Positions 31,970-42,890 of a stretch of 64,000 nucleotides of DNA are shown piece by piece. A program made the position numbers and the translations under genes. The first letter of the stretch is position 1; every line of letters begins with the position of its first letter. Under the pieces are notes generated by a model, which was not told the origin of the DNA, ran no database searches, and saw nothing but the letters and a program-made list of their open reading frames with translations. Origin of the DNA: Wyeomyia smithii (lineage: Eukaryota > Arthropoda > Insecta > Diptera > Culicidae); the NCBI RefSeq assembly GCF_029784165.1, contig NC_073696.1, positions 88,651,381-88,715,380 of the forward strand, read 5' to 3'.

Positions 31970-34900
31970 TTCAACTGCGTATATGAAGGATTCTATCTCT
32001 GTCTTACAGTGGAATTGTAGAAGTATTTTACCAAAAATTGATTCGTTTAAAGTTTTGATAAATAAAAACAAATGCGATGCATTTTCCCTTTGTGAAACTT
32101 GGCTTACTTCAAATATTGATCTCAACTTCCATGATTTTAATATTATTCGCCTTGATCGAGACACCCCATATGGAGGAGTACTTTTAGGGATTAAAAAGTG
32201 CTATTCTTTCTATCGTATTAACCTCCCCTCGATTCCAGGCATCGAAGTTGTCGCATGTCAAATGACAATACAAGGTAAAGAGCTTTGTATTGCCTCAATA
32301 TATATTCCCCCCAGAGCACAGGTTGGGCAACGGCTGCTCTTTGATTTAATAGAACTTCTTCCCTCGCCACGTTTGATTTTGGGAGACTTCAACTCTCATG
32401 GCGTGGCTTGGGGTTCCCCATACAATGATAACCGCTCCTCTTTAATCTATAACCTTTGCGATGACTTCGACATGACTATTTTAAACAACGGTGAAATGAC
32501 ACGTATCCCGAAACCTCCAGCGCGCCCAAGCGCTTTGGATCTATCCTTATGTCCGACGTCGCTACGGTTGGATTGCACATGGAAGGTAATCCTCGATCCT
32601 CACGGTAGCGACCATCTGCCTATTCTTATTTCAATTACTAACGGGTCAACTCGCATGCGACCAATTGACATTCCGTATGACCTCACACGAAATGTCGATT
32701 GGAAGTTATACGAGGAAATGATTTCAAAAGCGGTCGAGTCGATTCAACATCATTCACCACTTGAAGAATACAACCTCCTCGCGGGCTTGATTCTCGACGC
32801 CGCGTTGCAAGCCCAAACGAAGAAATATCCCGGCGTAACGATCAAAGAACGGCCTCCCACTCCGTGGTGGGACCAAGAGTGCTCCGATGTCTACACGCAA
32901 AGATCCGACGCGTTTAAGGCCTACCAGACGGGAGGTATACCTGGCGACTATTTACGGTATTCGGAGCTTGATACCAAGCTTAAAAGCTTGGCTAAAGCAA
33001 AGAAACGTGGATATTGGCGTCGGTTCGTGAACGAGACGTCGAGGGAGACATCGATGAGCACTCTTTGGAACACAGCCCGAAGAATGCGGAATCGCGTAAC
33101 GGTCAACGAAAGCGAGGAGTCTTCAAGTAGGTGGATATTTGATTTTGCCAGGAAAGTATGTCCGGACTCTGTTCCTGAGCAAAATATTGTTCGCGATGCG
33201 TCTCCGGGCCACGACGCGATAGAATCACCTTTTACGATGGCAGAACTTTCAGTTGCCCTCCTGTCCTGTAACAATAACGCGCCTGGATTAGATAGAATCA
33301 AATTCAACTTGTTGAAGAATCTACCCGGCAATGCCAAGAGGCGCTTGTTGAACTTGTTCAATAAGTTCCTGGAGCAAAACATTGTACCGCAGGATTGGAG
33401 GCAAGTGAAGGTGATCGCCATCCAAAAACCAGGGAAACCAGCTTCTAATCACAACTCTTATAGGCCGATTGCAATGCTATCCTGTATCCGGAAATTGATG
33501 GAAAAAATGATACTCCGTCGTTTAGACCACTGGGTCGAATCAAATGGTCTACTATCAGAAACTCAATTTGGCTTCCGCCGTGCCAAAGGGACGAATGATT
33601 GTCTTGCGTTGCTTTCAACAGATATTCAGCTGGCGTATGCTCGTAAAGAACAAATGGCGTCTGCGTTCTTGGACATTAAGGGGGCTTTTGATTCCGTTTC
33701 TATTGACATTCTTTCGGGTAAACTTCACCGACAAGGATTTTCTCCAATTTTGAACAATTTTTTGCACAACTTGTTGTCCGAAAAGCACATGCATTTTACG
33801 CATGGCGATTTGGCAACTTTTCGCATTAGCTACATGGGTCTTCCCCAGGGCTCATGTTTAAGCCCCCTTCTTTACAACTTTTATGTAAATGACATCGACG
33901 AATGTCTGGCAAATTCATGCACGATAAGACAACTTGCAGACGACAGTGTAATCTCTGTTACAGGAGCCAAAGCTGCCGATTTGCAAGGACCATTGCAAGA
34001 TACCTTGGACAATTTGTCTGCTTGGGCTTTACAGCTAGGTATCGAATTCTCTCCGGAGAAGACTGAGATAGTAGTTTTTTCTAGGAAGCATGAACCTGCT
34101 CAGCTTCAAACACAATTAATGGGTAAAACGATTTCTCAGGTTTTGGTACACAAATATCTTGGTGTCTGGTTCGACTCTAAAGGCACCTGGGGTTGTCACG
34201 TGAGGTATCTGATGAAAAAATGTCAACAAAGAGTGAATTTTCTTCGTACAATAACCGGACAATGGTGGGGAGCCCATCCAGGAGACCTTATAAGGCTTTA
34301 CCAAACAACGATATTGTCTGTTATTGAATACGGGTGTTTCTGCTTCCGCTCCGCAGCAAACACACATTTGATCAAACTGGAGCGAATACAATATCGTTGT
34401 TTGCGTATCGCCTTAGGTTGCATGCAGTCGACCCATACGATGAGTTTGGAGGTTTTAGCTGGAGTACTACCATTGAAAAACCGCTTCTGGAGCCTGTCTT
34501 CTCGTATTCTAATCAAATGTGAGGTCTTGAACCGTCCCGTGATTGAAAATTTTGAAAGGTTAATCGAACTTAATTCTCAAACCCGTTTTATGACATTGTA
34601 TTTCAATCACATGTCCCAAAATATTAACCCTTCTTCGAATATTCCAAATCGTGTCGACTTATCAAATACTTCTGATTCTACTGTGTTTTTCGATACATCC
34701 ATGATAGAAGAAACTCGTGGAATCCCGGATCATTTACGCGTGCAGCAGATCCCTAAAATTTTTTCCAATAAATATCGAAACATCAACTGCGACAATATGT
34801 ACTACACTGACGGATCACTTCTTGATGGGTCCACTGGCTTCGGTATCTTCAATAACAATTTAACCGTCTCCCATAAGCTCGATAATCCTGCTTCTGTTTA

Positions 34901-35648
34901 CGTCGCAGAATTAGCTGCAATTCAGTACACCCTAGGGATTATCGAAAAAATGCCCACGGACCATTATTTCATCTTTACGGACAGTCTCAGTTCCATTGAG
35001 GCTCTCCGATCGATGAAAGATGTTAAGCACTCTCCGTATTTCCTGGGGAAAATACGGGAACATCTGAGTGCTTTATCCGAAAAATCTACTCAGATTACCT
35101 TAGCGTGGGTCCCTTCTCACTGCTCGATACCGGGTAATGAGAAAGCGGACTCTTTGGCTAAGGTGGGCGCAACAAACGGTGATATTTATGAAAGACCAAT
35201 TGCCTTTAATGAATTTTTCGCACTTGTACGTCAGAATACGATCATCAGTTGGCAAAATGCTTGGACCAGAGGGGAATTGGGAAGGTGGTTACATTCCATA
35301 ATCCCCAAAGTATCGACGAACCCGTGGTTCAAGGGGTTGGATGTAGGTCGGGATTTCATTTGCGTGATGTCCCGGCTTATGTCCAATCACTATAGATTTG
35401 ACGCGCTCCTCCGTCGTGTTGGGCTCGGGGAAAGTGGTATCTGTGCCTGTGGTGAAGGTTATCACGACATAGAGCATGTGGTTTGGTCATGCCCTGTACA
35501 CCGTGACGCCAGGTCTAAATTAATAGCTTCCCTGCAGGCCGAGGGTAGACAGCCGGCTGTTCCTGTTCGTGATGTCTTGGCGAGCCGTGACCTATCCTAC
35601 ATGTCCCTTATATACGTTTTCCTGAAATCCATCCACGCCCCAGTCTAG
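31962..35648 (+). CDS. I-clade LINE ORF2, endonuclease / reverse transcriptase / RNase H
   Basis: 1228 residues from the first ATG (31962), which overlaps the ORF1 stop by 8 nt (ATGCCTAA) in the +1 frame, suggesting termination-reinitiation. Endonuclease: ISVLQWNCRSI near the N-terminus, LILGDFNSHGVAWGS near 140, HGSDHLPILIS near 214. Reverse transcriptase: NSYRPIAMLSCIRKLMEKMI, QFGFRRAKGTNDCLALL, ASAFLDIKGAFDSVS, GLPQGSCLSPLLYNFYVNDI and the catalytic LADD near 658. RNase H: YYTDGSLLDGSTGFGIF near 949, VAELAAIQYT, IFTDSLSSIEAL, WVPSHCSIPGNEKADSLAK near 1049; the D-E-D core and the final D are all present. A C-terminal CX1CX6HX4C-type cluster (CACGEGYHDIEHVVWSC) lies near 1161-1177. Every catalytic block appears intact. 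Confidence 0.92.
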   Translation: MPNSTAYMKDSISVLQWNCRSILPKIDSFKVLINKNKCDAFSLCETWLTSNIDLNFHDFNIIRLDRDTPYGGVLLGIKKCYSFYRINLPSIPGIEVVACQMTIQGKELCIASIYIPPRAQVGQRLLFDLIELLPSPRLILGDFNSHGVAWGSPYNDNRSSLIYNLCDDFDMTILNNGEMTRIPKPPARPSALDLSLCPTSLRLDCTWKVILDPHGSDHLPILISITNGSTRMRPIDIPYDLTRNVDWKLYEEMISKAVESIQHHSPLEEYNLLAGLILDAALQAQTKKYPGVTIKERPPTPWWDQECSDVYTQRSDAFKAYQTGGIPGDYLRYSELDTKLKSLAKAKKRGYWRRFVNETSRETSMSTLWNTARRMRNRVTVNESEESSSRWIFDFARKVCPDSVPEQNIVRDASPGHDAIESPFTMAELSVALLSCNNNAPGLDRIKFNLLKNLPGNAKRRLLNLFNKFLEQNIVPQDWRQVKVIAIQKPGKPASNHNSYRPIAMLSCIRKLMEKMILRRLDHWVESNGLLSETQFGFRRAKGTNDCLALLSTDIQLAYARKEQMASAFLDIKGAFDSVSIDILSGKLHRQGFSPILNNFLHNLLSEKHMHFTHGDLATFRISYMGLPQGSCLSPLLYNFYVNDIDECLANSCTIRQLADDSVISVTGAKAADLQGPLQDTLDNLSAWALQLGIEFSPEKTEIVVFSRKHEPAQLQTQLMGKTISQVLVHKYLGVWFDSKGTWGCHVRYLMKKCQQRVNFLRTITGQWWGAHPGDLIRLYQTTILSVIEYGCFCFRSAANTHLIKLERIQYRCLRIALGCMQSTHTMSLEVLAGVLPLKNRFWSLSSRILIKCEVLNRPVIENFERLIELNSQTRFMTLYFNHMSQNINPSSNIPNRVDLSNTSDSTVFFDTSMIEETRGIPDHLRVQQIPKIFSNKYRNINCDNMYYTDGSLLDGSTGFGIFNNNLTVSHKLDNPASVYVAELAAIQYTLGIIEKMPTDHYFIFTDSLSSIEALRSMKDVKHSPYFLGKIREHLSALSEKSTQITLAWVPSHCSIPGNEKADSLAKVGATNGDIYERPIAFNEFFALVRQNTIISWQNAWTRGELGRWLHSIIPKVSTNPWFKGLDVGRDFICVMSRLMSNHYRFDALLRRVGLGESGICACGEGYHDIEHVVWSCPVHRDARSKLIASLQAEGRQPAVPVRDVLASRDLSYMSLIYVFLKSIHAPV

Positions 35649-36026
35649 TCCCGTTCCCCTCCGTCTACACCCAACAAAACGACAAGAGCACGTTTGAACC
35701 TTAAGCACAAAACCAGCAACCAGACCCCGCACAACAGAACCAGGACCCAAGGACTACGAGCCTCTGTCCCAACTCACGACATCGTGGCTCAGCAGAACGA
35801 ATCCATACATGCCATTCGACGATTATCAGACGACCATTGAACAACAAAACACTGATTGGAAATCCCATGCTAGTTTTAAGTTAGACTTAATTTCAGCTCG
35901 TAGTCGGCAGCGAGGATAAAAAATTTGCTTTAGTTTTTAAGTCATCAGATATAATTGGCGCCGTTAAACATTAAATTGTATTTGTGCCGTGTCAAATAAA
36001 TGTTATGTGAAGAAAAAAAAAAAAAA
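35649..36026 (+). other. 3' UTR and A-tail of I-clade LINE
   Basis: About 360 bp of non-coding sequence ends GTCAAATAAATGTTATGTGA and a 14-nt A-run. AATAAA at about 35996 may act as a polyadenylation signal. It lies immediately before the downstream target duplication. Confidence 0.7.
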
Positions 36027-36460
36027 TCACACTTTCCGAGCGAAAAGAATCAGATTTTCGATGAACGGGTAGGATAATGGTGTCTTCAAAAGATAAGGAA
36101 TAAATTTTACTAGAATAACACTTGAAATAGAGTGTAACACAGGCAAACCAGGTAGCTGTTTTTAAAAGATTTTTTTTGCAGCTTTAATGAAGTATATTAT
36201 AGTAAACTTCTGTTGCGACATTTCTTATGAAGAATATTATTGATGTTGTCAAAGCATAAATAAAAATAAGTATATTTATAATGTGTCATTTGGTGTAAAA
36301 AGTTCTGGTGGTCTATATTAAGCAGATCTACCCTATTACAATCGATCTCAAGATCCAAATTTCATTGCTCAGCAACCTTCGCTTGGGAAATGTCACATTT
36401 ATTTACAGCTGCTACCGTCATTAATTTTCTTTATAATTGCAGATCTGAAGTATTGATTCA

Positions 36461-36660
36461 ATATTGGAAATACCAGGATTTGCAACTCTACAGGATACCG
36501 CCATCAGTATTCAAGAGATTTGAAGATTCCGAGAGATCCAGAGCTATTCAAGATTTGCTGCTCTACAGGATACAGGAATCAAAGTTTTCAAGGGGTTCGA
36601 AGGTTTCGAAAGATCAACGACAATTCAAGTACACCAAGAAATTTGAAGATCAAGATTTCT
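36461..36660 (+). repeat. short tandem duplication (~75 bp)
   Basis: GATTTGCAACTCTACAGGAT (36478) recurs as GATTTGCTGCTCTACAGGAT (36553), and the surrounding ~75 bp align imperfectly, including the AGATTTGAAG/AGGTTTCGAA blocks. A 95-codon frame (36390-36677) runs through it, but no family is recognised. Confidence 0.45.
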
Positions 36661-36754
36661 TTTATTATAACAACTAAGTATAGAACTTAATTTATTAAAT
36701 TTGTATCCATTTGCATTTTTTGTTGCCCTACCATAGTATGCTCTTTTACACACA

Positions 36755-37420
36755 ATGGAAGTGGATGAAAAAAATTTGGCCGATCCTGTTTCTATTACAC
36801 CTAAACCTCCTGACCCTTTTTCCACTGTTTCCTCAATTCCCTCACGCGTTAAACTGTATCCAGACGGATCGACTGGTTCATTTGTTGTTTATTTCCGACC
36901 AAAAATAGGGTCCAAATCAAAGCCCTTAAACATCATTCAGATATCTAAAGATTTAGAGTCTCATTTAAAGTCTATCATTGAAATTTCTAAGATCAGACCT
37001 AACAAATTAAAAGTTGTGGTTAAAGACCTTACTCAAGCTAATAAAATTGCTACTTCGGAGTTTTTCACCCGGGAATATCACGTTTATGTTCCCGCTCGAG
37101 ATGTATAAATTGACGGTGTTGTTACCTATCCCAGCTTATCCAGTGAATTTCTTTTAAAAGACGGTGTTGGATATTTCAAGAACACTTCCATTCCAACGGT
37201 TAAAATTCTCGATTGTCAACAATTGAGATCCGTGTCCTTTGTAGAAGGGAAGAAAATATATTCCCCCTCAGATTCATTTCGTGTCACATTCGCTGGATCT
37301 GCTTTACCATTTCACATCTCGATTCACAATATCCTTATACCCGTTCGCCTGTATATTCCACGAATCATGAACTGCACCAATTGCAAACAGTTAGGCCATA
37401 CTTCTGCCTACTGTTGCAAT
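36755..37420 (+). pseudogene. I-clade LINE ORF1 fragment, second lineage
   Basis: It starts with ATG and matches the ORF1 at 30599 through VKLYPDGSTGSFVVYFRPKI, ISKIRPNKLKVVVKDL and EYHVYVPARDV. An in-frame TAA at 37106-37108 stands where the other copy has a glutamate codon. Downstream homology continues in frame to SDSFRVTFAGSALPFH and the first knuckle CTNCKQLGHTSAYC, then stops near 37420 at a dispersed repeat. The sequence is more AT-rich and clearly divergent from the intact copy, so it is a different lineage rather than a duplicate. No ORF2 follows. Confidence 0.8.
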
Positions 37421-37640
37421 AAAAGTCTTAAACTCATTCCCAAGAACGGTGTCGAATGGTTAACCTAGCGTCTCCTCCAATTCAACACTGAAAGGAGGCG
37501 CACGGTTAACGTTAGCTTTGGAGTGGGTGGGAGAGGCAGGGTGGTAGGGGCATCAAAATTCACAGGAATGGCTCCAGTTTGAGCTTCATGACAACACCTG
37601 TATTAACTAGTGTAATTATAATAGTTCCAGAGACAGTAGC
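37421..37640. repeat. dispersed hairpin-like repeat, copy truncating the I ORF1 fragment
   Basis: GCGTCTCCTCCAATTCAAC, GAAAGGAGGCGCACGGTTAA and TTTGGAGTGGGTGGGAG match the family at 21.6 kb. CACAGGAATGG and a GTATTAACTAGTGTAAT end follow. Confidence 0.5.
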
Positions 37641-37674
37641 AAAGTAAGAACAAAAATTATGAGACAAACATACA

Positions 37675-38270
37675 AAATTTGTTTTTATTTATTGAAAATA
37701 CTGTGACTCGAGGTTCGTTTTTAAAATCTCTGGCTGATAAAAGTTTCCTGTGTAAAATTTTCTTAGAATTATGATAAAATTGTTCAATTGCAAATCAAAA
37801 TATCATTTCATCATTCAAAATAATCATTTTCCGAAAAAAGCAATTTTATTTTTCATATACAAAAGTCGCATATCGGGCAACATCGACACTCAACATTTAA
37901 TTTTTCCTTTGGATTTCTTGGAATTTAATAAAAAATTAAATCTCCAGAATGAGCATTGTCATAAAACACTAAGAGATATAAAATAAATTTAGAAGAAAAC
38001 TGCTTAGAACCAGCAAAAAATTTACTCTATTTCTTGAAAATACTTTTACCTTAGTTTGGCTCCTAATACTTCTGGGTAACAATTTAGTGTTTATTTTGCT
38101 CGAATACACGTTCAAATTGTCAAATTGGAAATCAAAATATTATCCCAAGCCGAAAAATACAATTTACTTTTTCAAATGCTTAAAAAACATATTTGGCAAC
38201 ACTTAACACTCAACACTACCGCTCAACATTGATATACTTTTTGTTTCTTGGACTGATTTACTGCAAAAAA
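37675..38270. repeat. degenerate tandem duplication, ~320-bp units
   Basis: 37675-37985 and 38010-38270 share collinear blocks: TTATTGAAAATACT/TTCTTGAAAATACT, CAAATCAAAATAT/GAAATCAAAATAT, GGGCAACATCGACACTCAAC/GGCAACACTTAACACTCAAC and TTTCTTGGA. AT-rich and non-coding. Confidence 0.45.
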
Positions 38271-38700
38271 TATGTTTTAGTTAATTTTTAAACCTTATGC
38301 TTTGTGGCACTCGGCATAAGAGTTGAAATTTTGTGCATGGTAATTTCATATGAAAAATTTCCCAAACGTTGAGCCATACCTGAGAAGGTCGTTAACGTAT
38401 ATTTTCACACTTAAGATGGAATGACCTATATATCCCATATACCCATATTTCTTGAGTTTTTAAATTATCAAGGTAATATAATTGAGAATGGCTGAAGAAA
38501 TTAGAGAAGAGTTTTTATTACAAAAATTTTGGCAAAGATCTCTGTAGTTTCATTTGAAATTTTTTTTTGAGGCTAACACGAACTATTTTAAGCGATTTTT
38601 TTAACATACCTATGAATCGACAATAGAGATTCTAAATTTTTGTATTTTTCAACTAAATGTTTTACCGAAACGAATTACAGATTAAAGATACCTTAAATTA
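38271..38700. other. gene-free AT-rich stretch
   Basis: No coding signal or recognised repeat. It ends with the target duplication ACCTTAAATTA (38690-38700) of the SINE that follows. Confidence 0.4.
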
Positions 38701-39046
38701 CATGAGCGGGGGCCTAGCGTGGTTGGTAACGTCTCCGCTAACCACGCTTGATGCCTGGGTTCGAATCCCACCGCCGACATAGATGTCGATGGTTGTGAGG
38801 TGGCGTGATCCACTCACAACCAACCCAACTGGTCTAGATTCAATCCTAGCCGATACCGGGAGATTTTCTGAGGCGAAAAATCTCTGGGATCACGCCTTCC
38901 ATCGCATGAGGAAGTAAAGCCGTTGGCGCCGGTCCGTTAATCAACGAGTCGTAAGTTGGGTGGAGTCGCCTCCCTGGGCGTCGGTGATTGGCACAACAAC
39001 ATTGGCGGAACTAGACCGACGGAAAATAAGCGAGAATAAGAAAAAA
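38701..39046 (+). mobile_element. tRNA-derived SINE family 1, copy 3
   Basis: It starts CATGAGCGGGGGCCTAGCGT, with B box GGTTCGAATCC near 38758 and end AGCGAGAATAAG plus a short A-run. It is flanked by ACCTTAAATTA at 38690-38700 and 39047-39057, an 11-bp target duplication. Very similar to the copy at 15074. Confidence 0.9.
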
Positions 39047-39057
39047 ACCTTAAATTA

Positions 39058-42000
39058 TGCTCGGAAAGCAGTCAAAGGGATTTTTCATATGCTTTTGTAT
39101 TTTACTAAATTTTTCGTATGATGTATTTTAAAAGAGTTATAAAAAATATATTTTAAAAGTCGCATGCCATGCGGCATCACCCGCCGGGAATGGGATAAGG
39201 ATACTCCGATTGCATTCCGATGATTATTTTAATAAATGTTTTGTTGAAAGGGCGATTAGTAAAACCTCAGATTTTTTTCTCGCTGCTGTCTGAAAAAGTT
39301 GATGTATTTAAGTAAAAGTTTATGTATCTCTCTAAAGATGATAATAAAAATAATAACCATTTGAAGATGCTGCGTAACACTTAAACAAGTGTTGTGTACG
39401 ACTTTCACGTCAACTTTTTGAATGCATCTTTTGATTCTACCAATCAACTATTTGCAGTTCGTTACTCTCTAGTTATTTTTGTACACCTAGAATCCCAAAA
39501 ATACTTCAAATGGGCAACAGTGAAGCAGATTCGTTAGGTTGCGTAATCTGAGTACAACCAAGTTTGAGTGGTTGTTCAGAAACTTTTGTACTTTTTGTCG
39601 TTATTTGATGATGTTTTATCTGGTCAAAACATCCAAACTTTGGAACACGAAAAACACCCTCGGTAATTTCTAAAAACAGAAATAAACAACACTCTCGGGA
39701 TAGGTTTTGAAAAGAACTGCATCAAACATTCTTCAAATAATTGTTCTGGAACACATCTTGATTGACAACCAAACCACTGGGCTGAAACCATGGTTTAGAC
39801 ATGGAGAAAAAAGTTTTTTTTTATTCATTACATTGGCCGATCTTCCGCTACTTTTCTTGTGAATTAATGTTTAGGTTTGCGGTACACAGTCGCAACCGGA
39901 AAATTTTCGCTTTCAAAATGGTTGACCGTGAACTTTTTCCTAAATTTTTGTGCTATTTATTGAAACGTACAATGCGTTTACGCAATGCTTCTTGTTTCGA
40001 CGCCATTTGAAACGAAACTGAGCATGCGAAAACAAAACAAAAAATATTGACAAAATTATAAGGGAAAGAGCTCATATATACACACTCTTGTTTCTTTTTG
40101 AGCATGTTTGTTGGTGAGTGAGTTGACCATAACTAAACCAAAATTTTAGTTATCACCCGTTATTTACAACTTAGAGGAAATTAATTAAAATATTGAAATT
40201 TTTCAAAAGCGATTTTTGAATTGTATTTAAATATATTTTCATGAAGGACAAAATTGTTATTTACAACTTTATCGGAGACACTATACCGATCAAGCAAATC
40301 GTTTTAGCTCCTAAAATATTTTAGCCAATAGCAGGCACAGGTTATCATACTTTTGCAGAGGCCGTTACAAATCGCAATCCCTTACAAGCAGTATTTTATC
40401 GTATACTAAGGATGTGTGATACAGAGCTGCCAAGAAGTACGTTTCGGATTCACTTCACCGTATTGGTTCCGAAATTTACATTACTGTTACATTCAGTACT
40501 CATGTGATACTGGTTTAAAACGAGTGCCCTGACGACTCTGTACTTTGCAACCGAACAGGCCTCGTCCTTCATCTTCCTAGAAACACTCACACAATGTACC
40601 GTTGGTACAAAAAGACAAACTAGCTTGTACTTTCAGTCAGAGCACGCACATGCAACCGTCTGTTATTTTTGTTGTTATTGCTGCTGCAGATGTTTCAATG
40701 CGATGCGATGTACGTAGCTGCTGGCAAGGATGTTCGTCTAGCGAGCAAAAAAAAATAAAAAGATACATTTTCGAAATTGCATTTCCCGAATCACGAAGCA
40801 AGATGAAATGAGCGAGTAAGTACGCGCACGCTGCAAGAAACCTTCAATGTATGACTCGTTCAGGCTGTGAAAATTTTTAGTGGTTATTTTCTCTGCATCC
40901 TGCTGTCTGTAAACGGTGGAATTAAGACAAACTCCAAACTGGTATTGTCACATAGCACTTTGCGCCCCCATACTTAATGCATCTAAGCTCGACCAGTTAT
41001 CCACAGGATAATTTAAAGTTCCCTTATGCTTGAAAAAAAAGCGATATTTTACTAGCTTGTACAAATATACACACCAAGCACTGAAGCCGAAAAAAACCCC
41101 GAAATATGAGACGTAAGCAAAATCATCCGTTTGAAAGCATAAATATAAACAGTCGACAATGCACATTTTTAAAACGAAATTACGCGGAAAATGGAAACAG
41201 AATTCCTGCACACACGCCAGCTTTTTTGTTGTGTGTTTGTGTTATACCCAGATCGCTCGATAGTTTGTTCGTCCGTTCGTTGGTGGGGAAGTAGCAATAG
41301 CGCACTGAATTCGTTATCAGCCAACTGTCGGCATCTCCGATAGCACAGTTCTTACTCAGGCTGCATTATGGAACCAATCCAGGAAAATCGAATGAATTGT
41401 TCAGCGATTGTTCTCTTGCACCGTACCAAGAGCGAAGTTTCGATTTTGGGTACTTACATATTTCAACGCTTTTAGAAGTACAGTAGAACTATCTAATTTC
41501 CGGGTTACAACAGAGACTTCCGTCAACGGTGATGTGCGTTTTACCTCTTTCACTCTACTTCACTAGCAGGATGGTGTTATGGTGGGATGATATCCTAAAG
41601 GGATACAATAGACGGTGTTAAAATATACCCAACTTCCGGTGTTGGATCGTTCTAAAATGTGGAAGGTCAGTTCACGTTGTGATACTGCTTTTGAATGTAT
41701 ATGTTATGAGACGCATCAAAGCACCGCTAACGAGGGTAGTTAAGGTATTTTTAGTTGTTTCTTCTTGGTTGGTTGCTGTTGGTATTTATGTTGCCAAAGC
41801 AATCTTTCGAAGTAATTCAAAACTTACTCTAATTGTCCTAAACAGTGAAGGCATGTTTGCCTAACATATTCGTCATTGACACGTTGAATATTACAACAAA
41901 AATTATGAAACCGATAACAAAAAAAATTTCAAGTTGGTAACAAATTTGTTACAAAAGGGAAAATTTTTCGTCATTGCCTTTAGAGGAACAAGTGCTATTA

Positions 42001-42172
42001 TTAGATGGTCGTGAATATGTGCGTTTTTACTTGTCTGGAGAAGAAAGTTATTGCTTTTATTCAAGTATTCATTTTTTTATAAAAACGAGAATTCTTCGTT
42101 ATAGCTTTTAAAATCACAAGAAAAAATTCTTTCGTGTACCTTCTCTTTTTCCTCCTCCATTAGTCGTTCTAT
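39058..42172. other. gene-free stretch
   Basis: No recognised gene, LINE scrap or TIR pair. Short frames (for example 39801-40010, 40602-40811) lack homology. It may be unique host intergenic or intronic DNA. Confidence 0.35.
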
Positions 42173-42433
42173 ATATCGTCGGTTTCGTGCAACAATGACA
42201 CAACTCAAAATTTTGCATTTCTGAGTTTTGGATGGCAAACGATGCCAAATATTATTAAGGTTCATCCCACGAAACGCCGTTTCGAAATTCACAAAAAATC
42301 CAGAGTTATGAGTTGAAGTGCCTTTACGGCACAAATCGGAATTTCTTTATAAAGTTAGTAAAGTAACGTTTTAACTTGTACAACGTGCATATAATATGTG
42401 CATAATAGACCTATTGCACGAAACCGCCGATAT
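42173..42433. mobile_element. MITE family B, copy 1
   Basis: ATATCGTCGGTTTCGTGCAA at 42173 and TTGCACGAAACCGCCGATAT ending at 42433 are inverted repeats. If the element starts at TCGTCGG, TA flanks both ends. Non-coding, 261 bp; a second copy of nearly equal size is at 47366-47622. Confidence 0.65.
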
Positions 42434-42740
42434 CAGTTTCTAGTTACTATCCAATGCAGACAAAAAGCCAATAAGCCGACGCTGCATTGTTCTCGTTCAA
42501 AATCGTCTGAAAATCATCATCGGACTATTCGTACCATCCAAGCTCTTTACAAAAACGCGATGGTACCTTCTGCCACATAGCTAATGGCTGCTATGATACT
42601 GCTCCAGTAGTCATCAAGCATGGCTTTGCATGGTATGGCTCGTTCATTCGGCAACTCTGCTTCAAGACTTTGCGAGACTTCGAAAAATTGAAGTCGTTCC
42701 AGATTTTCTCAGTAAGCGTCAGTATCGAAAATGGTTTACA
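42434..42740. other. unassigned stretch
   Basis: A moderately GC-rich short stretch with no recognised homology; possibly an eroded element. Confidence 0.25.
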
Positions 42741-42764
42741 ACGGAAAATCTTTTGCTCACTGTT

Positions 42765-42890
42765 ACCATAACAAAATAGTGGTAGCTTGTTACAATTAAA
42801 GCTGTGCCCAGCTCGTGTATGTCTGTCCCAGCAAACCTCCTGCAGCGCTACGATGTATAAAATTCGGATCCTTCATGAGTCGGAAATGAC
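42765..42890 (-). pseudogene. RTE-type endonuclease scrap
   Basis: The minus strand reads LYIVALQEVCWDRHTRAGH, the endonuclease block IVALQE(V/L) with its catalytic glutamate, as also seen in the RTE at 17.6 kb. About 40 codons are recognisable. Confidence 0.55.

Larger units (their letters stand above)
30151..36025 (+). mobile_element. full-length I-clade non-LTR retrotransposon
   Basis: The 5.87-kb element has a target duplication TCACACTTTCC (30140-30150 and 36027-36037, or 12 bp counting the preceding A). The order is 5' UTR 30151-30598, ORF1 30599-31969, ORF2 31962-35648, 3' UTR and a 14-nt A-run ending at 36026. A terminal RNase H domain in ORF2 and three zinc knuckles in ORF1 place it in the I clade rather than Jockey (which lacks RNase H). 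No stop or frameshift in either ORF and an exact duplication suggest recent insertion and possible activity. Confidence 0.9.
29879..36333. mobile_element. fold-back TA-flanked element split by the I-clade LINE
   Basis: The inverted arms 29879-30086 and 36142-36333 (about 200 bp, imperfect) begin GGGTAGATCTGCTTAATATA and end near GGTTTGCC. TA flanks both ends (29877-29878 and 36334-36335). Removing the LINE leaves about 570 bp, a MITE-sized hairpin with no coding capacity. The terminal motif resembles the one beside the pogo-type fragment at 29085, so pogo transposase may have mobilised it (inference). Confidence 0.7.

Noticed and set aside
36390..36677. 95-codon frame before the second I ORF1 fragment
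   Set aside because: It is explained by a short tandem duplication and has no homology to I-clade or other proteins.
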